Below, piece after piece: positions 18,208 to 26,531 of a stretch of 64,000 nucleotides of DNA. The translations under genes were made by a program, and so were the position numbers. Below the pieces are notes generated by a model that was given only the letters and a program-made list of their open reading frames with translations, was not told the origin of the DNA and made no database searches. Position 1 is the first letter of the stretch. Every line of letters starts with the position of its first letter. This DNA is from Cupriavidus cauae (lineage in GTDB: Bacteria; Pseudomonadota; Gammaproteobacteria; Burkholderiales; Burkholderiaceae), in the NCBI RefSeq assembly GCF_008632125.1, contig NZ_VWRN01000053.1, positions 434,001-498,000 on the forward strand, written 5' to 3'.

Positions 18208-21200
18208 ATGACGCAGCCAGCTGCGCGCCCGGCCGGCCGCCGGATCCGCGCTGTCCGAGGCCGATCGGAAACCGCCGGGAGCGAGCCGAATCGGCCGGCC
18301 GAGGCCGCTACACCCGCCGCTTCGCCCGAGCACGTCGAGAATGCCGCTGACGCCGATCACCTGGCATCGGCTGGGTCGGCACCGCCCACCGCGCCCTCCA
18401 CCGCCCGCTCCGCCCCCGCCCCTTCCGCGCGAACCGCTCGCCGCGCCGCCGCCAAACCGGCCTCCCACCTCGAAGTGGTGCCGGCCGCACCGGCCCGCAA
18501 GTCGGCCAACGACAAGGACCTGCCGCTGCGCGAGGACATCCGCTTCCTCGGCCGCCTGCTCGGCGACGTGCTGCGCGAGCAGGAAGGGGAGGCGGCCTTC
18601 CAGATCGTCGAAACCATCCGCCAGACCGCGGTGCGCTTTCGCCGCGAGAACGACCGCGCCGCCGCGGCCGAGCTCGACCGGCTGCTCAAGCGGCTGTCGC
18701 GCGACCAGACCAACCAGGTGGTGCGCGCCTTCAGCTATTTCTCGCATCTGGCCAATATCGCCGAGGATCAGCACCACAACCGCCGCCGGCGCGTCCATGC
18801 GCTGGCCGGCTCGCCGCCGCAGCCGGGCAGCATGGCCCGCGCGCTGCAGGCGATCGACGCCGCCGGGGTCACAGGCAAGCAGCTGCGCAAGTTCTTCGAC
18901 GAGGCGCTGATCGTGCCGGTGCTGACCGCGCACCCGACCGAGGTCCAGCGCAAGAGCATCCTGGACGCCGAGCGCGAGATCGCCCGCCTGCTGGCCGAGC
19001 GCGACCTGCCAATGACGGCGCGCGAACTGGCGCACAACACCGCCCAGCTGCGCGCCAAGGTCACCACGCTGTGGCAGACCCGGATGCTGCGCAATACCCG
19101 GCTGATGGTGGTCGACGAGATCGAGAACGCGCTGTCGTACTACCGGACCACTTTCCTGCGCGGCATACCGCAGCTGATGACCGAGCTGGAGGAGGACATC
19201 GCCGCGGTCTACCCGGCCTCGCGCCGCGCCAAGGCCGAGCCCGGCCCGCTGCCGCCCTTCTTCCAGATGGGCTCGTGGATCGGCGGCGATCGCGACGGCA
19301 ATCCCAACGTCACCGCCGACACGCTGGAGCACGCGGCCTGCCAGCAGGCGCTGCTGATCCTCGAGTGGTATCTGGACGAGGTCCACGCGCTGGGCGCCGA
19401 GCTGTCGATGTCGACGCTGATGGTCGAGGCCAGCCCCGCGCTGCTGGCGCTGGCCGAGGCGTCGCCCGACCGCTCCGAGCACCGCGCCGACGAGCCGTAC
19501 CGGCGCGCGCTGATCGGCATCTACGCGCGGCTGGCCGCGACCTGCCATGCGCTGACCGGCCGCGCGGCGCCGCGCCATCCGGTCGCCGACGCCGAGCCCT
19601 ACGCCAGCGCGGAGGCCTTCGCCGCCGACATCGAAGTCGTCATCGATTCGCTGCGCGAGCACCACGGCGAGGCGCTGGCGCGTGCCCGCATCGATGCGCT
19701 GCACCGCGCGATCGGCGTGTTCGGCTTCCATCTGGCGTCGATCGACATGCGCCAGGTGTCCGACGTGCACGAGGCCGTGATCGCCGAGCTGTTCGCGGCC
19801 GCGGGCGTCGAGGCGGACTACGCCGCGCTGCCGGAGGAGCGCAAGCTCGAGCTGCTGCTGAACGAGCTGCGCCAGCCGCGGCTGCTGACGCTGCCCTGGC
19901 ATACCTATTCGGAGCAAACCCGCAGCGAGCTGCGCGTGCTGACGACCGCCCGCGAGTTGCGGGCCCGCTACGGCGCCCGCGTGGCGCGCAACTACATCAT
20001 CTCGCACACCGAGACGCTGTCGGACCTGGTCGAGGTCATGCTGCTGCAGAAGGAGACCGGCATGCTGCGTGGCACGCTGGGCAGCCGCAGCGATCCGGCG
20101 CGCATGGAACTGATGGTGATTCCGCTGTTCGAGACCATCGAGGACTTGCGCAACGCCAGCGGCATCATGCAGGCGCTGCTCGATCTGCCCGGCTTCGCCG
20201 CGGTGCTGGCGAACCAGGGCGGCGAGCAGGAGGTGATGCTCGGCTATTCGGATTCGAACAAGGACGGTGGCTTCCTGACCTCGAACTGGGAGCTGTACAA
20301 GGCCGAACTGGCGCTGGTGCAGCTGTTCGCGCAGCGCAGGATCAAGCTGCGGCTGTTCCACGGCCGCGGCGGCACGGTCGGACGCGGCGGCGGCCCGACC
20401 TACCAGGCCATCCTGTCGCAACCGCCGGGCACGGTGAACGGCCAGATCCGGCTGACCGAGCAGGGCGAGATCATCAACAGCAAGTTCGCCAACGCCGAGA
20501 TCGGCCGCCGCAACCTGGAGACCGTGATCGCCGCCACGCTGGAGGCGTCGCTATTGCCGACGCAGAACGCGCCGAAGGACCTGGCCACGTTCGAGAGCAT
20601 CATGCAGAAGCTGTCGGACCGCGCCTTCGTCGCCTACCGCGACCTGGTCTACGAGACGCCGGGCTTCAAGGACTATTTCTTCGCGACCACGCCGATCACC
20701 GAGATCGCCGATCTGAATCTCGGTTCGCGTCCGGCGTCGCGCAAGCTGATGGACAAGAAGAACCGCCGCATCGAGGATCTGCGGGCGATTCCCTGGGGCT
20801 TCTCGTGGGGCCAGTGCCGCCTGCTGCTGCCGGGCTGGTTCGGCTTCGGCAGCGCCGTGCGCGGGCTGCTCGACGAGGCGGGCGACGACAAGGCCCGCAA
20901 GGCGCTGGTGGCAACGCTGCGCCGCATGGTCAAGACCTGGCCGTTCTTCTCGACGCTGCTGTCGAACATGGACATGGTGCTGGCCAAGACCGACCTGGCG
21001 GTCGCTTCGCGCTACGCCCAGCTGTGCGACGACGCCGCGCTGCGCAAGGCGGTGTTCAACCGGATCAGCACCGAATGGCACCTGACCGGCGAGATGCTGG
21101 GGCTGGTCACCGGCAAGCACGACCGGCTGGCGGACAATCCGCTGCTGGCCCGCTCGATCAAGAACCGCTTCGCCTACCTGGACCCGCTGAACCACCTGCA

Positions 21201-21315
21201 GGTGGAATTGCTCAAGCGCTACCGGGCCGGCAAGGACGGCGACGACGTGCGCGTGCGGCGCGGCATCCATCTGACCATCAACGGGATTGCGGCGGGGCTG
21301 CGCAATACGGGTTGA
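18208..21315 (+). CDS. ppc: Phosphoenolpyruvate carboxylase Ppc
   Basis: Carboxylates phosphoenolpyruvate to oxaloacetate, replenishing the TCA cycle. The catalytic His is in [15 protein letters not shown] (about residue 241). [34 protein letters not shown] and [19 protein letters not shown] (about residue 718) are the other active-site loops. The family-typical C terminus ends in [11 protein letters not shown]. The ATG at 18208 has AGGAG five bases upstream and gives 1035 residues, longer than the usual 880-1000 because of an Ala/Pro-rich N-terminal extension of about 100 residues. The frame is open upstream but lacks a ribosome site there. Confidence 0.95.
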   Translation: MTQPAARPAGRRIRAVRGRSETAGSEPNRPAEAATPAASPEHVENAADADHLASAGSAPPTAPSTARSAPAPSARTARRAAAKPASHLEVVPAAPARKSANDKDLPLREDIRFLGRLLGDVLREQEGEAAFQIVETIRQTAVRFRRENDRAAAAELDRLLKRLSRDQTNQVVRAFSYFSHLANIAEDQHHNRRRRVHALAGSPPQPGSMARALQAIDAAGVTGKQLRKFFDEALIVPVLTAHPTEVQRKSILDAEREIARLLAERDLPMTARELAHNTAQLRAKVTTLWQTRMLRNTRLMVVDEIENALSYYRTTFLRGIPQLMTELEEDIAAVYPASRRAKAEPGPLPPFFQMGSWIGGDRDGNPNVTADTLEHAACQQALLILEWYLDEVHALGAELSMSTLMVEASPALLALAEASPDRSEHRADEPYRRALIGIYARLAATCHALTGRAAPRHPVADAEPYASAEAFAADIEVVIDSLREHHGEALARARIDALHRAIGVFGFHLASIDMRQVSDVHEAVIAELFAAAGVEADYAALPEERKLELLLNELRQPRLLTLPWHTYSEQTRSELRVLTTARELRARYGARVARNYIISHTETLSDLVEVMLLQKETGMLRGTLGSRSDPARMELMVIPLFETIEDLRNASGIMQALLDLPGFAAVLANQGGEQEVMLGYSDSNKDGGFLTSNWELYKAELALVQLFAQRRIKLRLFHGRGGTVGRGGGPTYQAILSQPPGTVNGQIRLTEQGEIINSKFANAEIGRRNLETVIAATLEASLLPTQNAPKDLATFESIMQKLSDRAFVAYRDLVYETPGFKDYFFATTPITEIADLNLGSRPASRKLMDKKNRRIEDLRAIPWGFSWGQCRLLLPGWFGFGSAVRGLLDEAGDDKARKALVATLRRMVKTWPFFSTLLSNMDMVLAKTDLAVASRYAQLCDDAALRKAVFNRISTEWHLTGEMLGLVTGKHDRLADNPLLARSIKNRFAYLDPLNHLQVELLKRYRAGKDGDDVRVRRGIHLTINGIAAGLRNTG

Positions 21316-21325
21316 GGTGCGGGGG

Positions 21326-21349
21326 CTGGAGGGTAGCCCTGCCCTCCGG
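21326..21349. terminator. Weak hairpin between convergent ppc and the antitoxin gene
   Basis: A stem GGAGGG/CCCTCC (21328-21333 with 21342-21347), extendable by a few pairs, lies in the 45-bp spacer. No T-run follows on either strand, so factor-independent termination is uncertain. Confidence 0.3.
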
Positions 21350-21360
21350 CCCGTTCCCAC

Positions 21361-21678
21361 TCAAGCCGCGTGACGCGGCGCGGATGAATTCAGCGGCCGC
21401 ACCGCCAGGCACAATCCCATCGCCTTCAGGATGGCAGTCAGGCTGCTCAGCGCCGGGTTTCCCTTTGGCGAGAGCGTGCGGTAAAGCTGGGTGGGATTGA
21501 GGTCGGCCTGCTCCGCTACCGCCTGCACGCCGCCGAACGCCTGCGCCAGTTGCCGCAGCACCGTCAGCAATTCGCCTTGGTCGCCATGTTCGAGAATGCC
21601 GTTGATGACATCGAGCGCGAGCGCCGGATCGCTGCGGTACAGCTCGGCCATCGCCTCGTCATGCGGTCTGCTTCTCAT
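21361..21678 (-). CDS. HI1420/HigA-like antitoxin
   Basis: 105-residue helix-turn-helix protein. AFGGVQAVAEQADLNPTQLY followed by RTLSPKGNPALSSLTAILKAMG is the signature of addiction-module antidotes of the HI1420 type, which bind DNA and neutralise the partner toxin. It lies downstream of and overlaps the toxin gene by 20 bp, the reversed order (toxin first) typical of HigBA-like pairs. I chose the ATG at 21678, where the sequence turns antitoxin-like; the longer frame upstream lies inside the toxin. Autoregulation of the pair by the complex is expected for the family. Confidence 0.85.
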   Translation of the reverse strand: MRSRPHDEAMAELYRSDPALALDVINGILEHGDQGELLTVLRQLAQAFGGVQAVAEQADLNPTQLYRTLSPKGNPALSSLTAILKAMGLCLAVRPLNSSAPRHAA

Positions 21679-22009
21679 CGTCGCCTCGTTGTTGCCAGTC
21701 TTGCCAATAAGATACCGCTCGATCGATATCGCCCTGCTGAGTGCGCTTGTCGCCCCCGCATAGCAGCACCACGACGCGCTGTCCGTGCAACGCGTAGTAC
21801 ACCCGATAACCGGGCCCCACGTCGATGCGCAGCTCGCACACCCCTTCGCGGCAGTACCTGTAGTCGCCAAAATTGGCTTGCTCCATGCGAGCCACGCGAC
21901 GAATCACCGCGACTTTGGCCTCGCGGTCGCGCAAGCGGCTCAGCCACTCCATGAAGAGATCACGCTGTCCGTCGGCCGTGACATAGTGTTCGATCAAATA
22001 GCGGGTCAT
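21659..22009 (-). CDS. RelE/HigB-like toxin (HI1419, Gp49 family)
   Basis: 116-residue small basic protein of the RelE/ParE superfamily, probably a ribosome-dependent mRNA nuclease. Family features are EWLSRLRDREAKVAVIRRVARM, GVCELRIDVGPGYRVYYA and VVLLCGGDKRTQQGDIDRA. It is the first gene of a two-gene toxin-antitoxin operon inserted between ppc and argH, two housekeeping genes with no functional tie to it, so horizontal acquisition of the pair is likely. The frame is intact, so the toxin is presumably functional and held by the antitoxin. Confidence 0.86.
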   Translation of the reverse strand: MTRYLIEHYVTADGQRDLFMEWLSRLRDREAKVAVIRRVARMEQANFGDYRYCREGVCELRIDVGPGYRVYYALHGQRVVVLLCGGDKRTQQGDIDRAVSYWQDWQQRGDDEKQTA

Positions 22010-22214
22010 TTTCGTTTAAAGACGAATTGGGGTCAACCGAATTTTCGGAGGGAAAGGGACGCCTTACGTCTCGTTGCGGCCGCATGTCGTGGTCGCCATG
22101 TCTCGGCGGCTGGGCCTTCGGTGGCGGCGTGCTGCCGCGTTGGAATGGACGCTCGAGCGTAGGCTCGGCGGCACGGTGAAAGTGTTCCCGTCCGTCAACG
22201 GTGCCCGGCAACGA

Positions 22215-22220
22215 TATAAT
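22215..22220 (+). promoter_or_regulatory. Perfect -10 hexamer TATAAT upstream of argH
   Basis: TATAAT lies 74 bp before the argH ATG in a G+C-rich context. The position 16-18 bp upstream has no good -35 match (CCGTCA is the nearest). The rest of the 285-bp gap between the toxin start and argH shows nothing else recognisable. Confidence 0.45.
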
Positions 22221-22294
22221 TGCCGCTTTTCCTATCCTCCTTTCCGTTGCCCGGCACGCCTCGGTGCGTGGGCACTGTCCAGTTCCCTACCGCC

Positions 22295-23704
22295 ATGACC
22301 TCCCAACTTGCCAAGAAAGGCGAAGCCTGGTCCGCCCGCTTCTCCGAACCGATGTCCGACCTGGTGAAGCGCTACACCGCTTCGGTGTTCTTCGACAAGC
22401 GCCTCGCGCTGTTCGATATCCAGGGCTCGCTGGCGCATGCGGCGATGCTGGCCCGGCAGGGCATCATCAGCGAAGCCGACCGCGCCGAGATCGAGCGCGG
22501 CATGGCGCAGATCCGCGGCGAAATCGAGGCCGGCAGCTTCGAATGGAAGCTGGACCTGGAAGACGTTCACCTGAATATCGAGGCGCGGCTGACCGCGCTG
22601 GTCGGCGATGCCGGCAAGCGGCTGCATACCGGCCGCTCGCGCAACGACCAGGTGGCCACCGATATCCGCCTGTGGCTGCGCAGCGAGATCGACAACATCG
22701 TCGGCCTGCTGGGCGACCTGCGCCACGCGCTGCTCGATCTGGCCGAGCAGCACGCCGACACGATCCTGCCTGGCTTCACGCACCTGCAGGTCGCGCAGCC
22801 GGTGACCTTCGGCCACCATCTGCTGGCCTACGTCGAGATGTTCACGCGCGATGCCGAGCGGATGCAGGACGCCCGCAAGCGCGTCAACCGCCTGCCGCTG
22901 GGCGCGGCCGCGCTGGCCGGCACCAGCTACCCGATCGACCGTGAATTCGTCGCCCAGCAGCTCGGCTTCGACGGCGTCTGCCGCAATTCGCTGGATGCCG
23001 TGTCGGACCGGGACTTCGCCATCGAATTCTGCGCGGCCTCGGCGCTGGTGATGACGCACGTGTCGCGCTTTTCGGAAGAGCTGGTGCTGTGGATGAGCCC
23101 GCGCGTCGGCTTCATCGATATCGCCGACCGCTTCTGCACCGGCAGCTCGATCATGCCGCAGAAGAAGAACCCGGACGTGCCCGAGCTGGCGCGCGGCAAG
23201 ACGGGGCGCGTCAACGGCCACCTGATCGGCCTGCTGACGCTGATGAAGGGCCAGCCGCTGGCGTACAACAAGGACAACCAGGAAGACAAGGAGCCGCTGT
23301 TCGACACGGTCGATACCGTGGTCGACACGCTGCGCATCTTCGCGGACATGGTGCCGGGCATCACGGTCAAGCCGGAGGCGATGCGCGCCGCGGCGCTGCA
23401 GGGCTATGCGACGGCGACCGACCTGGCCGACTACCTGGTCAAGAAGGGCCTGCCCTTCCGTGACGCCCATGAGGCGGTCGCCCACGCCGTGCGCGCCTGC
23501 GACGCGCGCCAGTGCGATCTGGCCGACCTGACCGTGGCGGAGCTGCGCGAGGCCACCGGCCTGGGCGACAAGGCCGCCCTGATTGGCGACGATGTCCACG
23601 GCGTGCTGACCCTGGAAGGCTCGGTCGCCGCCCGCAACCATATCGGCGGCACCGCGCCGGACCAGGTGCGCGCCGCGATCGCGGCCGCGCGCAAGGCCGG
23701 TTGA
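22295..23704 (+). CDS. argH: Argininosuccinate lyase ArgH
   Basis: Splits argininosuccinate into arginine and fumarate, the last step of arginine synthesis. The fumarase/aspartase superfamily signature [15 protein letters not shown] is intact. The substrate-binding [35 protein letters not shown] and [16 protein letters not shown] are present. The ATG at 22295 gives 469 residues, close to the family norm of about 460; 25 extra upstream codons are open but unlike the family. It appears monocistronic, with a strong hairpin right after the stop. Confidence 0.96.
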   Translation: MTSQLAKKGEAWSARFSEPMSDLVKRYTASVFFDKRLALFDIQGSLAHAAMLARQGIISEADRAEIERGMAQIRGEIEAGSFEWKLDLEDVHLNIEARLTALVGDAGKRLHTGRSRNDQVATDIRLWLRSEIDNIVGLLGDLRHALLDLAEQHADTILPGFTHLQVAQPVTFGHHLLAYVEMFTRDAERMQDARKRVNRLPLGAAALAGTSYPIDREFVAQQLGFDGVCRNSLDAVSDRDFAIEFCAASALVMTHVSRFSEELVLWMSPRVGFIDIADRFCTGSSIMPQKKNPDVPELARGKTGRVNGHLIGLLTLMKGQPLAYNKDNQEDKEPLFDTVDTVVDTLRIFADMVPGITVKPEAMRAAALQGYATATDLADYLVKKGLPFRDAHEAVAHAVRACDARQCDLADLTVAELREATGLGDKAALIGDDVHGVLTLEGSVAARNHIGGTAPDQVRAAIAAARKAG

Positions 23705-23709
23705 TCCGA

Positions 23710-23741
23710 TCTGCTGATCGGCGGATCTGCCGATCAGCAGA
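23710..23741 (+). terminator. 13-bp perfect hairpin just after argH
   Basis: TCTGCTGATCGGC (23710-23722) pairs exactly with GCCGATCAGCAGA (23729-23741) around a 6-nt loop. It starts 6 bp after the argH stop. No T-run follows, so it may stop transcription weakly or protect the 3' end of the mRNA. Confidence 0.55.
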
Positions 23742-23763
23742 CCTGTTGATCCGCTGAGCTGAC

Positions 23764-23811
23764 GATTTGCTGATTTGCTGATTTGCTGATTTGCTGATTT
23801 GCTGATTTGCG
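23764..23811. repeat. Tandem octanucleotide repeat (GATTTGCT x6)
   Basis: Five exact copies of GATTTGCT and a sixth ending in G run head to tail. The array is A+T-richer than its surroundings and noncoding, in the 356-bp gap between argH and the TRAP genes. Copy-number change by slippage would alter the spacing between the argH hairpin and downstream elements. Confidence 0.85.
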
Positions 23812-23840
23812 GATCGGCTGCCGGTCCGCCGCGCACCATG

Positions 23841-23882
23841 GCGTCCCCGTTTCCCGCGGGGACGCTCCCCACCTTGGTGGGG
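23841..23882. other. Two adjacent perfect hairpins in the argH-dctQ spacer
   Basis: GCGTCCCCG (23841-23849) pairs with CGGGGACGC (23857-23865). CCCCACC (23867-23873) pairs with GGTGGGG (23876-23882) over a 2-nt loop. A pyrimidine-rich tract follows to about 23930. They may be part of the termination region of argH or the leader of the TRAP transcript; nothing decides between these. Confidence 0.45.
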
Positions 23883-23967
23883 AATCTCCCTCTCCCGCCT
23901 CTCCCCGCCTCTCCCTCCACCCGCCCTCTTCTGGTGCGGACTACGCAGACAACCACGCAGACAAAGT

Positions 23968-24012
23968 GACGAATTGGGGATTAACCCTAGCGATTTGCCG
24001 TGGGGTTCAACC
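23968..24012 (+). promoter_or_regulatory. Possible operator region upstream of dctQ
   Basis: GACGAATTGGGGATTAACCC (from 23968) and GGGGTTCAACC (24002-24012, containing the palindrome GGTTCAACC) lie 49-93 bp before the dctQ start. A related GACGAATTGGGGTCAACC is found at 22021, just upstream of the toxin gene. An exact 10-bp direct repeat, ACGCAGACAA, sits at 23943 and 23955. The pattern suggests a regulator site, but no regulator gene is adjacent. Confidence 0.25.
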
Positions 24013-24060
24013 GTAAACTGACGCGCCACCCCGGTTTTTCCCCATCCCTAGGACGTTCAC

Positions 24061-24660
24061 ATGTCTCTCCTCATGAGGATCTCACGGCTTATCGACGCCG
24101 TGAACGATGTCATCGGGAGGTGGGCGAAATGGCTGATCCTGCTGGCCGTACTGGTCTGCGCGGGCAACGCCATCATTCGCTACACCTTCAGCATCAGCTC
24201 CAACGCCTGGCTCGAAATGCAGTGGTACATGTTCGCCGCCGTGTTCCTGCTCGGCGCGCCGTACGCCCTGCGCAAGGACGAGCATGTGCGCATCGACGTG
24301 GTCGCCGGACGCTTCTCCGAGCGGACCCAGGTCTGGATCGACATCTTCGGCATCCTGCTGTTCCTGCTGCCGATCTCGCTGATCATCCTGTGGCTGTCGA
24401 TCCCCTACTTCTGGCTGTCCTTCGTCGGCCATGAAATGTCGGGCAATGCCGGCGGCCTGATCCGCTGGCCGGCCAAGTTCCTGATCGTCGCCGGCTTCTT
24501 CCTGCTGATCCTGCAGGGCCTGTCCGAGCTGATCAAGCGCTTTGCCTACCTGAGGGGGGAACTGCCGTTCGAAGCCTTCCGCAAGCACGGCCACAGCCCC
24601 GCGGAAAACGCCGCCGCGCTGGCCGATGGCGGCCGCTCCGGTCCCCCGGCAACCCCGTAA
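24061..24660 (+). CDS. TRAP transporter small membrane subunit (DctQ family)
   Basis: 199-residue inner-membrane protein with four predicted transmembrane segments (about 22-40, 55-73, 95-122 and 140-160). The DctQ-type sequence WLEMQWYMFAAVFLLGAPYA and the following LRKDEHVRIDVV are visible. TRAP systems import organic acids or related anions with sodium, using a periplasmic binding protein, DctQ and DctM. It is 12 bp upstream of dctM. No DctP binding-protein gene lies on either side. The substrate cannot be told from sequence. Confidence 0.9.
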   Translation: MSLLMRISRLIDAVNDVIGRWAKWLILLAVLVCAGNAIIRYTFSISSNAWLEMQWYMFAAVFLLGAPYALRKDEHVRIDVVAGRFSERTQVWIDIFGILLFLLPISLIILWLSIPYFWLSFVGHEMSGNAGGLIRWPAKFLIVAGFFLLILQGLSELIKRFAYLRGELPFEAFRKHGHSPAENAAALADGGRSGPPATP

Positions 24661-24672
24661 GCGAGGCGCGCA

Positions 24673-26406
24673 ATGACGCAATTCCTGATCGACAACATGG
24701 CGCCGATCATGTTCGGCTCCCTGGTGGTCTTCCTGCTGTCGGGCTTTCCGATCGCCTTCGCGCTGGCGGCCAACGGGCTGCTGTTCGCCTTCATCGGCAT
24801 CGAGCTGGGCCTGCTGGCGCCCGAACTGCTGCAGGCGCTGCCGAGCCGGCTGTTCGGCATCATCGAGAACGACACGCTGCTGGCGATCCCGTTCTTCACC
24901 TTCATGGGGCTGATACTGGAGCGATCCGGCATGGCCGAGGATCTGCTCGATACCATCGGCCAGCTGTTCGGCCCGATCCGCGGCGGTCTGGCCTATGCCG
25001 TGATCTTCGTCGGCGCGCTGCTGGCGGCGACCACCGGCGTGGTGGCGGCCTCGGTGATCTCGATGGGGCTGATCTCGCTGCCCCTGATGCTCAAGTACAA
25101 CTACGACAAGCGGCTGGCGACAGGCGTGATCGCCGCGTCGGGCACGCTGGCGCAGATCATCCCGCCCTCGCTGGTGCTGATCGTGCTGGCCGACCAGCTG
25201 GGCCGTTCCGTCGGCGACATGTACAAGGGCGCCTTCGTGCCCGGCATGGTGCTGACCGGCCTGTACATGCTGTACGTGCTGCTGATGACGCTGGTCAAGC
25301 CGGCCTCGGCGCCAGCCCTGCCGCTGGAGGCGCGCACCTTCCGCGAGCCCAGCGGCAAGAGCGGTTCGACCTCGGTGCTGGTGCTGACCGCGCTGGCCGT
25401 GGTGGTCGGCGTGGTGGTGGACCTGAACTACAACCCCGGCGGACCGCTGGACGAGCGGCTGGTGGTGTCGATCGGCGCGGCGATCTCGTTCGCCTTCGTG
25501 CTGGCGGTGATCAACCGCGTGCTCAAGCTCAATCTGCTGTCGCAGATGGCCGAGAAGGTGACCTTCGTGCTGATCCCGCCGCTGGCGCTGATCTTCCTGG
25601 TGCTGGGCACGATCTTCATCGGCGTGGCCACGCCGACGGAAGGCGGCGGCATGGGCGCCCTCGGTGCGCTGGTGCTGGCGCTGATCAAGGGCCGGCTGAA
25701 CCTGGGCCTGACCAGGCAGGCGATGGAATCGACGCTGAAGCTGTCGGCCTTCGTGATCTTCATCCTGATCGGCGCCCGGGTGTTCTCGCTGACGTTCTAC
25801 GGCGTCGACGGCCACCTGTGGGTCGAGCATCTGCTGACGGCGCTGCCCGGCGGCCAGACCGGCTTCCTGATCGCGGTCAACATCCTGTTCTTCCTGCTGG
25901 CCTTCTTCCTGGACTTCTTCGAGCTGGCCTTCATCCTGGTGCCGCTGGTCGGCCCGGTGGCGGACAAGCTGGGCATCGACCTGATCTGGTTCGGCGTGCT
26001 GCTGGCGGTCAACATGCAGACCTCGTTCATGCACCCGCCGTTCGGCTTCTCGCTGTTCTACCTGCGCTCGGTCGCGCCGCGCTCGGTCAAGACCTCGGAC
26101 ATCTACTGGGGCTCGGTGCCCTTCGTGGTGATCCAGCTGATCATGGTGGCGCTGATCATCATCTTCCCGGGCCTGGTCACCACGGACAAGGCGAAGGCGC
26201 AGGACCGCAGCATCACGCGCAGCCTGGACATCGACCTGGGCAAGCCCTCGCAGCCGGCACCGGGCGGCCCCGCTCCTTCCGGCCCCTCGGAGGCGCCCGA
26301 GGCGCCGACGCTGCCGGGCGGCGCGCAGCTCGAGACGCCAGGCGCGCCGCCCCAGTCCAACGACAGCGGCCCGGCGGCACCGGTGTTCGAGTTCGAGAAG
26401 AAGTAG
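24673..26406 (+). CDS. TRAP transporter large permease subunit (DctM family, long form)
   Basis: 577 residues, against about 430 for classic DctM. The extra length is a central segment (about residues 205-290) and a Pro/Ala/Gly-rich tail after residue 510. Transport-core motifs are intact: FGSLVVFLLSGFPIAFALAA, the loop IPFFTFMGLILERSGMAEDL, GTLAQIIPPSLVLIVLADQL and, near the C-terminal half, HPPFGFSLFYLRSVAP. Long DctM proteins of this kind are common in Burkholderiales. Without an adjacent DctP, its substrate is unknown. The transcript ends at the strong bidirectional terminator 65 bp downstream. Confidence 0.9.
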   Translation: MTQFLIDNMAPIMFGSLVVFLLSGFPIAFALAANGLLFAFIGIELGLLAPELLQALPSRLFGIIENDTLLAIPFFTFMGLILERSGMAEDLLDTIGQLFGPIRGGLAYAVIFVGALLAATTGVVAASVISMGLISLPLMLKYNYDKRLATGVIAASGTLAQIIPPSLVLIVLADQLGRSVGDMYKGAFVPGMVLTGLYMLYVLLMTLVKPASAPALPLEARTFREPSGKSGSTSVLVLTALAVVVGVVVDLNYNPGGPLDERLVVSIGAAISFAFVLAVINRVLKLNLLSQMAEKVTFVLIPPLALIFLVLGTIFIGVATPTEGGGMGALGALVLALIKGRLNLGLTRQAMESTLKLSAFVIFILIGARVFSLTFYGVDGHLWVEHLLTALPGGQTGFLIAVNILFFLLAFFLDFFELAFILVPLVGPVADKLGIDLIWFGVLLAVNMQTSFMHPPFGFSLFYLRSVAPRSVKTSDIYWGSVPFVVIQLIMVALIIIFPGLVTTDKAKAQDRSITRSLDIDLGKPSQPAPGGPAPSGPSEAPEAPTLPGGAQLETPGAPPQSNDSGPAAPVFEFEKK

Positions 26407-26470
26407 TTGGAGCCGGGATCGTTCGAGCCGAAATCTCTCAAGTCGAAACGCCCGAACGACGGCACCAGGA

Positions 26471-26504
26471 AAAAACGGCCGGCATCTACATGCCGGCCGT
26501 TTTT
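26471..26504. terminator. Bidirectional rho-independent terminator between dctM and the decarboxylase
   Basis: AAAAACGGCCGGCAT (26471-26485) pairs perfectly with ATGCCGGCCGTTTTT (26490-26504) around a CTAC loop. The A-run and T-run make it work on both strands, serving the two convergent genes. Confidence 0.92.
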
Positions 26505-26531
26505 CTTTACCGCCCCGCCGCCGTCAAGCCG

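Noticed and set aside
18046-20421. Very long open frame on the minus strand continuous with hemC and running opposite ppc
   Set aside because: The translated sequence is Arg/Gln/Asp-rich shadow sequence of ppc. HemC has a proper ATG at 18045, and high G+C makes antisense stops rare.
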